NCBI GenBank assembly: GCA_016938095.1
Contig: JAFGVG010000271.1
Span: 1-10,769 of the forward strand
DNA from: Bacteroidales bacterium
GTDB lineage: Bacteria > Bacteroidota > Bacteroidia > Bacteroidales > UBA10428
DNA length: 10,769 bases
Reading direction: 5' to 3'
Of the stretch, positions 1-7,247 are shown piece after piece; position 1 is the stretch's first letter; each line of letters starts with the position of its first letter. The notes beneath the pieces are model-generated. The model did not search any database. It had not been told where the DNA came from and was given only the letters and a program-made list of their open reading frames with translations. The position numbers and the translations under genes are program-made.

Positions 1-2504
1 AGTTCAGGATTTTCTTTATTGGCCTGGAAGAAATACTGTAATTGTTTAAAGCGCTCTTTTACCGGGATGTTTTCCATTACCGGGAAGAAAACCTGTTTGA
101 TCTCTTCGTTTACAATCTGGTCGAGTAGTTCAATGGCAAAGCTGATATCGGTATCGGTGCCTTCAACGATCATGTTTTTGATGTTACCTATGGAGGTAGG
201 GTTATAGGCAAGCGATAACAAATGATATAAAGCCGTGTAATTTTCCTGGATTTCGGTACGCATGGCATCTTTAAGCAGGCTTACCCTGTTGTTGTGCATG
301 ATGCCCGAATAGGCTGCAAAATTCCACGACATGGTATTGATGAGTCTGACAATGTCGTTTAGAATACGGTTAATATTACCGGGTGTGGCCTGAAATTTGG
401 CTTCGCGCAAAGCCAGCAATGCCTGTCTTGAAATGGTACGGTTCTGGTTTTCAATTTTCGACAAGAGCAAATCAATGGCCGCGGAGGTGCCTATTTTCCC
501 GTATATCCTGACTATCCGGGACAGCAGTATATTATCGGTTTCGGGCAGGAGGAACATTTCCTCCATGTAAGGCAGGCCCGGGTCACCAATTTTAACAAGG
601 GCTTCAAATGCATACGGATAGTAGGCGGGCGTGGTAAGGTACCCGATGAGCACGTAGCTGTGGTTAGGATTCCCCATGCGGGCAATAGCCTTAATGGAGG
701 CATACTTCACTTCGGGTTCAAAGTCTCTCGAAAGCATCAGCAGCAAGTCGCCGTATGCCGGATTGCCTGAATTACCGATAATTTCAGCTGCCAGTATCCG
801 GTCGGTGAGTGTACCCGAGTTTACCAGGTTTTCGATGGCCGCCCTGGTGCTTCCGGCATTGATTTTTATTTCGAACCGGCTGATGAGTTTACCCAGGTGA
901 CCGTTGCTGTGTTTCTGGGTATCGGTTCGCTGCAGTTCCTTCATTTTGGGCAATGCACTAAGCAAAGCATTGTTATCGATACGCTCCAGAATATACTTCC
1001 TCAATAGCGGCGATTCGTTTCCAAGCAGTGAAAGCAGGTGTTTTTCGTGCGACAGGGGTTCAATACGCTCAAGGATTGAAAGGGTAAGTACCGACTTTCC
1101 GGGATCGCGACTGTTGATGAGGGAGTGCGATTTCTCGTCGATATTCAGCAATTCCTGTTCGATGGTTTTTTTGAAGGTTTTTAACCTGCGGATGTAATCG
1201 CGCAGTGCCTGCTGGTATTTTTTTACCAGTACGACGCCAACCGGAATCCAGCCCAAGGCCAGTAAAAGAATAAGCAGGTTGATGAAAATGTTCTTATCGA
1301 GGTTAAGCGACAACAAACCGGCCAGCAATAAACCGGTCAGCAGTAAGGCGATCATCCTGAAAGAGCCTTCGAGACGCGTATGCACCGAGCCGATAAAGCG
1401 CAGGTCGAGCGTGCGGAATAACACCCTGAGCGAAGGGAGTTCAATGGCTTCGTTAGCGGTTTCATAGCCTATTCTGAGCATGGCCACCATCAGAAATCCG
1501 AAAGAGAACCTGGCAAAGGCATTGGACTGGCCTGCCAGCAAATCCACCAGCAGGGAGACGACGGCTGCCAGAGCCAGAACAACCGGTATAAGCACAAGGC
1601 TGAAAGGGCTGTCGTATGCATACAGTATTTTCCGCAGGAGTAACTTTTCAACCACGTAAACAAAAAGAATCATGGTACCGGTGAAAAAACCCAGGAATTT
1701 TGCCAAACCTATGGTATTGGGGTAATTCAGCCGTGTCTGGCTCAGAAAGTGGTACTGGATGAGAAAACCAATGACGGCAGAAAGAATGACAAATACAAGC
1801 AGCAATACTGTATAACGGGTGTAAAGGAATTCGTAAAACTTCGACCGGAGGGCTGTGGTTCTTCGGGGGATATGCGGGAAAAAACCGGAATTGCGGTGCA
1901 GGAAATTCACCGGAAGTTGCAGAAAAGCGGCCAGTCCAATGCAAACGGCACTGGCCGCGATGATCAGCAGAATATCAAAGCTGATGAACAACGCGGCAAC
2001 CAACAGGTAGCTCGAGACAACCATGCCAGCGATCAGTGAAAACCTTATAACCGGGTGAATCCGCCGGTGCTGTTCGCCCGAAAGCAGATTCGAAACCGAC
2101 CGGCGAAAAACGATGAGGGTAATGAACGATATGGGTAAGCTGACAGTAAAAGGCATTAACAGCGGAATTCCTGCCAGGCCGAAGTGAGCAATACCATCGT
2201 AAAACGCAAACAGGGCCGCGTTAATGGCAAATATCAGCACCAGGAATAGTAATGAAAAAAGGCGGAAAGAAATGCGGGTCACCAGCAACGAATAAAGTGC
2301 AAAGAGGCCGGTACCCAAAATGCCGGCAATGGTAAATGCCAATGGCAGTTTTGTGGCATCCCACGACTGAAAAAACAATACCTGCGAGCCGATCATAAAA
2401 AGCGCGACGAAGGCGCCAATAAAAAAAGCCTGAAACGAGGTAAGAATAAGCATGGGCAACTCCTGCCGGTTATGCACTGTATTTTCTGTGAAGTGCTTTG
2501 TCAT
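1..2504 (-). CDS. NTT-like (ATP/ADP translocase-type) membrane protein fused to HEAT-like repeats, partial at C-terminus
   Basis: The minus strand stays open from the ATG at 2504 to the window edge, giving about 834 residues with no stop, so the C-terminus is missing. Residues 1 to about 430 are strongly hydrophobic and contain roughly ten to twelve membrane segments (examples: FTIAGILGTGLFALYSLLV, MIALLLTGLLLAGLLSL). Near residue 340 the stretch GYETANEAIELP, followed by a basic region, resembles the NTT/TLC nucleotide-carrier pattern (YE.L..P...R). A basic linker (residues 430-460) leads into about 370 residues of paired amphipathic helices with HEAT character, e.g. EVKYASIKAIARMGNP near residues 605-620. 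NTT proteins carrying HEAT domains are known in free-living bacteria, and some relatives end in a cyclic-nucleotide-binding domain; whether this one does lies outside the window. Nucleotide transport is not established here. A generic MFS-like protein with a HEAT domain is the alternative. It is divergent from the DUF3127 gene. Confidence 0.75.
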   Translation of the reverse strand, partial: MTKHFTENTVHNRQELPMLILTSFQAFFIGAFVALFMIGSQVLFFQSWDATKLPLAFTIAGILGTGLFALYSLLVTRISFRLFSLLFLVLIFAINAALFAFYDGIAHFGLAGIPLLMPFTVSLPISFITLIVFRRSVSNLLSGEQHRRIHPVIRFSLIAGMVVSSYLLVAALFISFDILLIIAASAVCIGLAAFLQLPVNFLHRNSGFFPHIPRRTTALRSKFYEFLYTRYTVLLLVFVILSAVIGFLIQYHFLSQTRLNYPNTIGLAKFLGFFTGTMILFVYVVEKLLLRKILYAYDSPFSLVLIPVVLALAAVVSLLVDLLAGQSNAFARFSFGFLMVAMLRIGYETANEAIELPSLRVLFRTLDLRFIGSVHTRLEGSFRMIALLLTGLLLAGLLSLNLDKNIFINLLILLLALGWIPVGVVLVKKYQQALRDYIRRLKTFKKTIEQELLNIDEKSHSLINSRDPGKSVLTLSILERIEPLSHEKHLLSLLGNESPLLRKYILERIDNNALLSALPKMKELQRTDTQKHSNGHLGKLISRFEIKINAGSTRAAIENLVNSGTLTDRILAAEIIGNSGNPAYGDLLLMLSRDFEPEVKYASIKAIARMGNPNHSYVLIGYLTTPAYYPYAFEALVKIGDPGLPYMEEMFLLPETDNILLSRIVRIYGKIGTSAAIDLLLSKIENQNRTISRQALLALREAKFQATPGNINRILNDIVRLINTMSWNFAAYSGIMHNNRVSLLKDAMRTEIQENYTALYHLLSLAYNPTSIGNIKNMIVEGTDTDISFAIELLDQIVNEEIKQVFFPVMENIPVKERFKQLQYFFQANKENPE

Positions 2505-2548
2505 GCCCGCTCTATTTTATGATCTGTGTGTTTCAGGTGTCAGTCTGG

Positions 2549-2556
2549 CAAAAATA
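2549..2556 (-). promoter_or_regulatory. Candidate -7 box for the NTT-HEAT gene
   Basis: Read on the minus strand this octamer is TATTTTTG, an exact match to the Bacteroidota -7 consensus TAnnTTTG. It lies 44 bp upstream of the ATG at 2504, implying a leader of about 35-40 nt. No TTG is found at the expected 17-20 bp further upstream, so the -33 element is weak or absent. Confidence 0.4.
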
Positions 2557-2642
2557 CTAAAATATTGTTTTTGTTGCACATGAATTGCAAAATACCCGCC
2601 GGTATCTTTTTGTGGTGAACAAATTGGTGAATATTTACCATG

Positions 2643-2670
2643 TTGCAATAAAGTTTATTTTGTACTTTTA
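2643..2670 (+). promoter_or_regulatory. Candidate promoter for the DUF3127 gene
   Basis: TTG at 2643-2645 is separated by 17 bp from TACTTTTA at 2663-2670. This matches the Bacteroidota arrangement TTG-N17-20-TAnnTTTG with one mismatch at the last base of the -7 box. Transcription would start near 2677, so the whole heptamer tract (2682-2835) would form most of a leader of about 185 nt in front of the ATG at 2864. Confidence 0.4.
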
Positions 2671-2681
2671 GGCCGGGAAAA

Positions 2682-2835
2682 AGCTGTTAGCTGTTAGCCA
2701 TTAGCTATTAGCCATTAGCTATTAGCCATTAGCCATTAGCCTTTAGCCATTAGCCTTTAGCCAACAGCCAACAGCCAAAGGCCAACAGCCAACAGCCAAA
2801 GGCCAACAGCCAATAGCCAAAGGCCAACAGCTTTT
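2682..2835 (+). repeat. Tandem degenerate heptamer tract, 22 units
   Basis: The region divides without gaps into 22 seven-base units. The first 11 (2682-2758) are AGCTGTT, AGCCATT, AGCTATT or AGCCTTT. The next 11 (2759-2835) are AGCCAAC, AGCCAAA, GGCCAAC, AGCCAAT and a final AGCTTTT. The phase is kept throughout, while positions 4 to 7 vary. The two ends are inverted copies: 2679-2688 (AAAAGCTGTT) is the exact reverse complement of 2826-2835, and the rest of the two halves pair imperfectly, about 4 to 6 of 7 bases per unit. It lies within the 359-bp gap between two divergent genes. Confidence 0.9.
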
Positions 2836-2863
2836 ATATGTTAAATCACTAATAACCATTGCA

Positions 2864-3235
2864 ATGGCACTAGAAATATCAGGTAAAATTATACAGATAC
2901 TTCCGGAACAGTCCGGTACAGGAAAAAACGGCCCATGGATAAAACAGGACTTTGTTATTGAAACCCAGGAACAGTATCCGCGGAAGGTTTGTTTTTCAGC
3001 TTGGGGTGATAAGGCATCGCAAGTAAAATCGATCGCTATGGGAACGCTGGTGAACGTTTCCTTTAATGCCGAGTCGCGCGAATTCAATGGGAAATGGTAT
3101 ACCGACCTCAGGATGTGGAAAATGGATGTTCAATCGGCCAGCCAGGCAGCGCCTCCTGCAACCGGCGATACCGAAATGCTTGAACCCATTTCGCCGGGTG
3201 AGGCGGCGCAGGAGCCGGACGACCTGCCGTTTTAG
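2864..3235 (+). CDS. DUF3127 family protein with SSB-like C-terminal tip
   Basis: The product is 123 residues with no signal peptide, so it is probably cytoplasmic. The N-terminal part, residues 2 to about 90, opens with MALEISGKIIQILPEQSG and includes W25, the YPRK stretch (38-41) and NGKWYTDLR (75-83). This is the pattern of the DUF3127 family, a small OB-fold-like family found mainly in Bacteroidota. Residues 91-118 are a low-complexity linker rich in Ala, Pro and Glu, and the protein ends in DDLPF. That ending mimics the acidic DDDIPF tip with which single-stranded DNA-binding protein recruits replication and repair enzymes. A role in nucleic-acid binding is therefore plausible, but it is inference. 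The ATG at 2864 is preferred because the family motif begins immediately after it. The gene appears monocistronic. Confidence 0.85.
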   Translation: MALEISGKIIQILPEQSGTGKNGPWIKQDFVIETQEQYPRKVCFSAWGDKASQVKSIAMGTLVNVSFNAESREFNGKWYTDLRMWKMDVQSASQAAPPATGDTEMLEPISPGEAAQEPDDLPF

Positions 3236-3245
3236 TGGAGATTTA

Positions 3246-3317
3246 AGAACCAAGAGCCAAGAGCCAAGACCTGCCTGCCGGAGCGGCAGCGCAGGCAGGG
3301 CCAAGAACCAAGAGCCA
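3246..3317 (+). repeat. Second heptamer tract (AGAACCA/AGAGCCA), interrupted by a palindrome
   Basis: Units of seven bases run AGAACCA (3246-3252), AGAGCCA (3253-3259), AGAGCCA (3260-3266). After an interrupting palindrome they resume as AGGGCCA (3297-3303), AGAACCA (3304-3310), AGAGCCA (3311-3317). The units resemble those of the 2682-2835 tract (shared core AGCCA) and the copies near 10255-10269. The tract begins 10 bp after the DUF3127 stop codon. Confidence 0.75.
3270..3299. repeat. GC-rich palindromic (REP-like) element
   Basis: This 30-bp stretch starts with CCTGCCTGC and ends with GCAGGCAGG, exact reverse complements. Its centre GCCG-GAG-CGGC can form an alternative hairpin. It sits inside the heptamer tract, 34 bp after the DUF3127 stop. 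No T-run follows on either strand, so a classical intrinsic terminator is not supported, although the hairpin could stabilise or end the transcript. It looks like a small dispersed palindromic repeat. Confidence 0.65.
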
Positions 3318-3352
3318 GGATTGGGAATAGTAGCAGCAGCATGGCAAAGGAG

Positions 3353-3372
3353 TGCCTGCCTTACTGCCTGCC
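3353..3372 (+). repeat. Direct pair of TGCCTGCC octamers
   Basis: TGCCTGCC occurs at 3353-3360 and again at 3365-3372, separated by TTAC. The same octamer is in the left arm of the palindrome (3272-3279) and, inverted, in its right arm. The pair is probably a decayed copy of the same palindromic repeat. No gene was recognised between 3236 and 3525 apart from these repeats and the promoter region at 3445-3501. Confidence 0.5.
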
Positions 3373-3444
3373 ATGTTGGTTTGTCACTTCTTCGATTTGC
3401 CTTTAGCAATTCCTTAACCCAAAAGAGGAATGTTGTTACATTAG

Positions 3445-3457
3445 ATTAACCGTTAAT
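3445..3457. promoter_or_regulatory. Dyad ATTAAC-C-GTTAAT, possible operator
   Basis: A perfect 6+1+6 inverted repeat. It lies about 37 bp upstream of the candidate -7 box at 3494-3501, a position suited to an activator. No family of regulator can be assigned. Confidence 0.3.
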
Positions 3458-3470
3458 TTATTACAACGCA

Positions 3471-3480
3471 ACATTAATGT
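3471..3480. promoter_or_regulatory. Palindrome ACATTAATGT at the -33 position, possible operator
   Basis: A perfect 10-bp palindrome ending 13 bp before the candidate -7 box. It occupies the place where the TTG of a normal Bacteroidota promoter would lie. That could mean the promoter depends on a bound regulator. Short AT-rich palindromes also arise by chance. Confidence 0.3.
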
Positions 3481-3493
3481 AAGGCTTGTACTT

Positions 3494-3501
3494 TTTCTTT
3501 G
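3494..3501 (+). promoter_or_regulatory. Candidate -7 box of the five-gene cluster
   Basis: TTTCTTTG differs from the TAnnTTTG consensus at one position and is followed by CA, as is common in this phylum. Transcription would start near 3508, about 18 nt before the ATG at 3526. There is no good TTG at -33. The TTG at 3499 inside this box could be read as a start codon in frame with the downstream gene, but it is better explained as promoter. Confidence 0.4.
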
Positions 3502-3525
3502 CATCGGATAAAAAAACCTGATGAA

Positions 3526-4041
3526 ATGAAAAAAACAAGCAAAACATTGGCCGGCATGGTTTTATTGGCCATGACCTTTTTCACTCCGGTTAGCGGAAAC
3601 AAGCACTCAGGCAACATCCCAAACGAGAATCCCAAGGGTAAGTTTGTCTTTGTTCTTACCGAAAATACTCCCTGGAAGGACATCAACGACTATACAAAAT
3701 CGGATATGCAGCTGTTTGGTAAAGAATTAGCCCAACAGATCTGCCTGATTGATCATACCTATGTGTTGTTTTCTGCAAACAACGACAGCAGGCCCTCTAT
3801 CATAAAACCTGTCATTTACGGGGCTGTCAATAAAATGAAACAGTATTACAAAGAGGCTATTAGAAAGCAAAAGATAGATTCTGACCAGGTAAACGACGAG
3901 TTTGGCAAATTGCTGATCAAGGCCTATGTATGTTATTACGAAGAAACAGCGGAAATAGAATCGCTGCTGAGCGAAGCAAAAACACCTGAAGCCATTAAAC
4001 AAGTCTTTGATTGCATAGAAATTAAAACCAATAGACAATGA
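3526..4041 (+). CDS. Small exported protein of unknown function
   Basis: I do not recognise a family. From the ATG at 3526 the product is 171 residues beginning MKKTSKTLAGMVLLAMTFF, a typical Sec signal peptide with likely cleavage after the VSG at residues 22-24. The mature part is about 147 residues, hydrophilic and mostly helical in appearance, rich in Lys, Glu and Gln, with a YYEETAEIESLLSEAK segment near residues 130-145. It has no transmembrane segment after the signal. An in-frame TTG at 3499 would put nine extra charged residues before the signal peptide and falls in the promoter, so it was rejected as the start. The stop overlaps the next gene's start as ATGA, which implies translational coupling with the TonB-dependent receptor. 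It may be a periplasmic accessory factor for that receptor; this is inference from position. Confidence 0.7.
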   Translation: MKKTSKTLAGMVLLAMTFFTPVSGNKHSGNIPNENPKGKFVFVLTENTPWKDINDYTKSDMQLFGKELAQQICLIDHTYVLFSANNDSRPSIIKPVIYGAVNKMKQYYKEAIRKQKIDSDQVNDEFGKLLIKAYVCYYEETAEIESLLSEAKTPEAIKQVFDCIEIKTNRQ

Positions 4042-7000
4042 GGAAATTATTAACATTACTGGCGACCTTTTTATTTATTTTTAGCCAGGTATCCGCCCAG
4101 GATGCACTGGGCAAATTTTCGGGTAAAATCCTGGATGGCGCATTAGGTAACAGCGCACTGGAAGGTGCCACCATTATTGTTACCAACGAATCAACCGGTT
4201 TCAAAACAGGCGTTATGTCTGATAAAAACGGGTTGTTTATGATTGATGATCTTCCGCTTGGCGGGCCCTATACCCTGAGAATTACTTTTGTCGGCTATGC
4301 CGAAAAGGTCATCAGGGGGTATAGCCTGAATATGCGCGATCACATTGTTATACCGGATGTGGTGTTAAGCACGGAAGCAACCGAATTGAACGAAATTGTG
4401 GTAAAGGGTTTTTCATACAAATCGTCACGTGACAGAATTGGCGCTGCCGTGAAACTCGATTCATCCATTATGAACCGAATGCCTACCGCTTCGCGTAATT
4501 ACCAGGAACTGGCACAATTATCTCCTTTGACCCGGGGAACGAACATATCGGGTGCCCGTGGTAACATGAGAGGGCTTACCCTCGATGGCGTTTCAAACCG
4601 GATGCACATGTTCGGAACCACTTCAGAAGGTGCTTTCCCTATTTCACTTGAATCAATACGCGAATTCGAAGTGGTTACCAACACGTATGGCGTTGCCGAT
4701 GGACGTGGCGGTGCAGGAACCATCAAAGGTGTAACCAAAGCCGGCACAAACGATTTTCATGCTACGGCATGGGCTTACTATACCGGTGGCGACCTGGCAG
4801 GTGTTGAAGTTGTCAGGGATGATGAGGAGTGGGAAAAAGGGAAAAAAGGCGAGAATACGAATACCCAGTATGGCCTTAACCTGAGCGGGCCTGTTGTGAA
4901 AGACAAACTGCATTTTTTTGCCGGTTACGACCGTTATGTACAGGATCAGCCCTGGCGTGCCTGGGATTTTAACACGGCCGGCGTTAGCCTGGCCGATGCC
5001 GAAAACTCGCTGGGAATAACCAAAGAAAACATGGACATGCTGGTGAATCACCTGGTAAACAATATGGGTGTACCCGATGTGCAGCAGTATGGCACCATGA
5101 ATGTGAAACGAACCACCGACAACTTTTTTGCCCGCTTTGACTGGATTATCAACGAAAAGCACAGTCTTATGGCACGCTATAACTTCCACGTATTTCTGCA
5201 GCCTGACAAAAAACTGTCCAATGGGCTTTTTACAACGCAATACGAAGGAAGGCAGCGCGACCATACCTACCTGATAAATCTGAAATCGCGGTTTAACTAC
5301 CGGGTAAAAAATGACCTGAAACTCAGTTATGGCGACTATAAACGCACCGGCAACAATGTATATCCCCGCGTGCCGGTTGGCTATGTAAGGGTTTCTTCGT
5401 TACTCCCCAATGGCAATACAAAAGAGGTTTCGGTTGGCTTTGGTAACCAGTACTGGGCGCCTGAAACCATTGCCTCAAATGATTTTCAGCTGATCGATAA
5501 CCTCACAGTGGTATCCGGCAGTGTCAGGTGGTTATTCGGCACCGATTTGCAGTATAACCGCATAAACGATTTGCTTACCCATTATCAGCAGGGAGAGTTC
5601 ATTTATTACTCACTTGAAAACCTGCTCAACAACAATCCCGATGAATACAACCGGAAGGTTCCGATGACAGATGAGGCCGGAGATTTTGTCAATCCTAAAA
5701 TCTTTTCAGTGGGTCTCTATGGCGAAGGCACCTGGAATCCGAATGAAAAACTTGAAATTACAGCCGGCTTACGATGGGACATGACTTACTTGCCCGTGAA
5801 ACCCAAAGCTGATCCCCTGCTCGAAAGTGAGCTGGGTATCCGCAGCGATGTTGCTCCGGTTGATATGAACAATTTGCAACCACGGTTCAACCTGAACTGG
5901 GACATTACCGGCAATGGAGACAACCTGTTAAAGTTTGGTTTTGGCTGGTTTGTCAGTGAGTTCACCTCACAGGCGATGTCATTTGCCCTGATCAACAACG
6001 CCGGAAACTTTAAATCGGTATCGGCCAGGGCTACAAACGGAGATATGCCTGTTGCCGACTGGCCTGCTTATTATGAGAGTTTTGACAATGTACCCGGTTA
6101 TGAGAACTGGATTGTTCCCAATGGCATTAGTGTAAATGACATTCCCAATACAGAGCACCTTATTGATGAAAACCTGCAAAACCCCATGACCTTTAAAACC
6201 CACGCAAGTTTCAGCAAATTCATTACCGACAACCTGGTGATTACCGGAGGTTTTTATTTCAACAGGACTAAGAATCAATACATGATGGAAAACAAAAACC
6301 TGAGCGATAACCCGGTATTTACCATTGCAGCCGAGGGGAACAGGGGTGTTTACATTGATCCTGCCAGAATCAGATCAAACGGTCTTGCTGATTATACCTA
6401 TGCGCGTAAATCGGAAAGCTTTAATGAAGTGCTTATGTTCACCAATGCCAGTTGGGCAGCTGTCAGCTGGAACGCGGTAATAGATGCGGCCTATAAGATC
6501 AGGGACGGCGAAATCAGGGCATCTTATACTTACGGCCAGTCCAAAGGAGGGGTACGGTATAACTCTGGTAATCCTAAAGACAAATTCTATACTACAACAT
6601 CCTATTCTTCCTATAAGGATCAGGCCAAAAACTGGTACGATGACGATGATATGCGTCATAAGATTATTTTAACGCTGGTTTCTCCAACCATCAAAGGTTT
6701 CAGCGCCAGTGTAAACGGGTTGTTCTATCAATGGGATCACTTTCATTCAACCGTTAACCGCGACCAGAATGGTGACGATACACCTTACAGTGATAACGAA
6801 GACCTTTCTTTTGTATTTGACCCGGCCACTGCACCCGCAGCCATCAGGGAGGACCTTCAGTATGTTTATGACAATACCAGCAAAGAATACCGCGATTTTC
6901 TTGATGAGTATAAGGGCACTTTTGCCGAACCCAACGGCGGTTTGCATCCCTGGAGGTATAAGGTTGACCTCAGCCTGATGAAGAAGCTGACGGTTGCCAG

Positions 7001-7232
7001 CAGAAACAGCATAGAGGTTCGACTGGACATTTTCAACCTGCTTAACCTGTTGAATTACAAGTGGGGCGGTTATCACTACATTAATAATACACGGCTGTAC
7101 CAGATAACGGGTTTCGACAGTGCAACAAATACATACGCCTATAAGGTTGATAAAACTGCAGGTGAAAGGCGTTACAGGGTCGGAAGTGACCAGCTTTACC
7201 GCATTCAACTCGGCTTAAAATATAGTTTTTAA
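4038..7232 (+). CDS. Oar-like TonB-dependent outer-membrane receptor
   Basis: The 1064-residue product has a signal peptide (1-20, cleavage VSA|QD). A carboxypeptidase-regulatory-like Ig-type domain follows at about 26-112. The LNEIVVKG stretch at 117-124 marks the boundary before the plug, which runs from about 125 to 240. The plug contains GNMRGLTLDGVSNR (175-188), PISLESIREFEVVTNTYGV (201-219) and GTIKGVTKAGTNDF (227-240), a pattern characteristic of Oar-type receptors. The rest is a long beta-barrel rich in aromatic residues that ends in LGLKYSF, the C-terminal Phe signal for barrel assembly. Such proteins import large substrates with TonB energy, or act in adhesion and export as for Myxococcus Oar. 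There is no SusD-like gene beside it, so a SusC label is not justified. The neighbouring phosphodiesterases suggest a phosphodiester-containing ligand. Confidence 0.9.
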   Translation: MRKLLTLLATFLFIFSQVSAQDALGKFSGKILDGALGNSALEGATIIVTNESTGFKTGVMSDKNGLFMIDDLPLGGPYTLRITFVGYAEKVIRGYSLNMRDHIVIPDVVLSTEATELNEIVVKGFSYKSSRDRIGAAVKLDSSIMNRMPTASRNYQELAQLSPLTRGTNISGARGNMRGLTLDGVSNRMHMFGTTSEGAFPISLESIREFEVVTNTYGVADGRGGAGTIKGVTKAGTNDFHATAWAYYTGGDLAGVEVVRDDEEWEKGKKGENTNTQYGLNLSGPVVKDKLHFFAGYDRYVQDQPWRAWDFNTAGVSLADAENSLGITKENMDMLVNHLVNNMGVPDVQQYGTMNVKRTTDNFFARFDWIINEKHSLMARYNFHVFLQPDKKLSNGLFTTQYEGRQRDHTYLINLKSRFNYRVKNDLKLSYGDYKRTGNNVYPRVPVGYVRVSSLLPNGNTKEVSVGFGNQYWAPETIASNDFQLIDNLTVVSGSVRWLFGTDLQYNRINDLLTHYQQGEFIYYSLENLLNNNPDEYNRKVPMTDEAGDFVNPKIFSVGLYGEGTWNPNEKLEITAGLRWDMTYLPVKPKADPLLESELGIRSDVAPVDMNNLQPRFNLNWDITGNGDNLLKFGFGWFVSEFTSQAMSFALINNAGNFKSVSARATNGDMPVADWPAYYESFDNVPGYENWIVPNGISVNDIPNTEHLIDENLQNPMTFKTHASFSKFITDNLVITGGFYFNRTKNQYMMENKNLSDNPVFTIAAEGNRGVYIDPARIRSNGLADYTYARKSESFNEVLMFTNASWAAVSWNAVIDAAYKIRDGEIRASYTYGQSKGGVRYNSGNPKDKFYTTTSYSSYKDQAKNWYDDDDMRHKIILTLVSPTIKGFSASVNGLFYQWDHFHSTVNRDQNGDDTPYSDNEDLSFVFDPATAPAAIREDLQYVYDNTSKEYRDFLDEYKGTFAEPNGGLHPWRYKVDLSLMKKLTVASRNSIEVRLDIFNLLNLLNYKWGGYHYINNTRLYQITGFDSATNTYAYKVDKTAGERRYRVGSDQLYRIQLGLKYSF

Positions 7233-7247
7233 AAGGAAGTTGCCGTT

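Noticed and set aside
904..2039. Plus-strand open frames opposite the NTT-HEAT gene (904-1197, 1279-1467, 1749-2039)
   Set aside because: The opposite strand has one continuous 834-residue frame with coherent membrane segments and HEAT-like repeats. The plus-strand frames are short and have no family signature.
2682..2835. CRISPR array or riboswitch
   Set aside because: Units are 7 bp and contiguous with no unique spacers, no cas genes are nearby, and no known riboswitch core is visible.
3270..3299. Intrinsic terminator of the DUF3127 gene
   Set aside because: The hairpin is good but no T-run follows, so it is reported as a palindromic repeat instead.
2743..3449. Open frames 2743-3087 (minus), 2996-3409 (minus) and 3066-3449 (plus) around the DUF3127 gene
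   Set aside because: They translate the heptamer tract or the palindrome region into low-complexity peptides and overlap the DUF3127 gene out of frame.
3499..3525. TTG start at 3499 for the small exported protein
   Set aside because: It would add nine charged residues before the signal peptide and overlaps the candidate -7 box; the ATG at 3526 gives a normal signal peptide.
4653..5264. Long open frame on the minus strand inside the receptor gene
   Set aside because: It is wholly contained in a well-supported receptor reading frame and encodes no recognisable domain.
4038..7232. SusC of a polysaccharide utilisation locus
   Set aside because: No SusD-like gene or glycoside hydrolase is adjacent, and the plug motifs are of the Oar type.
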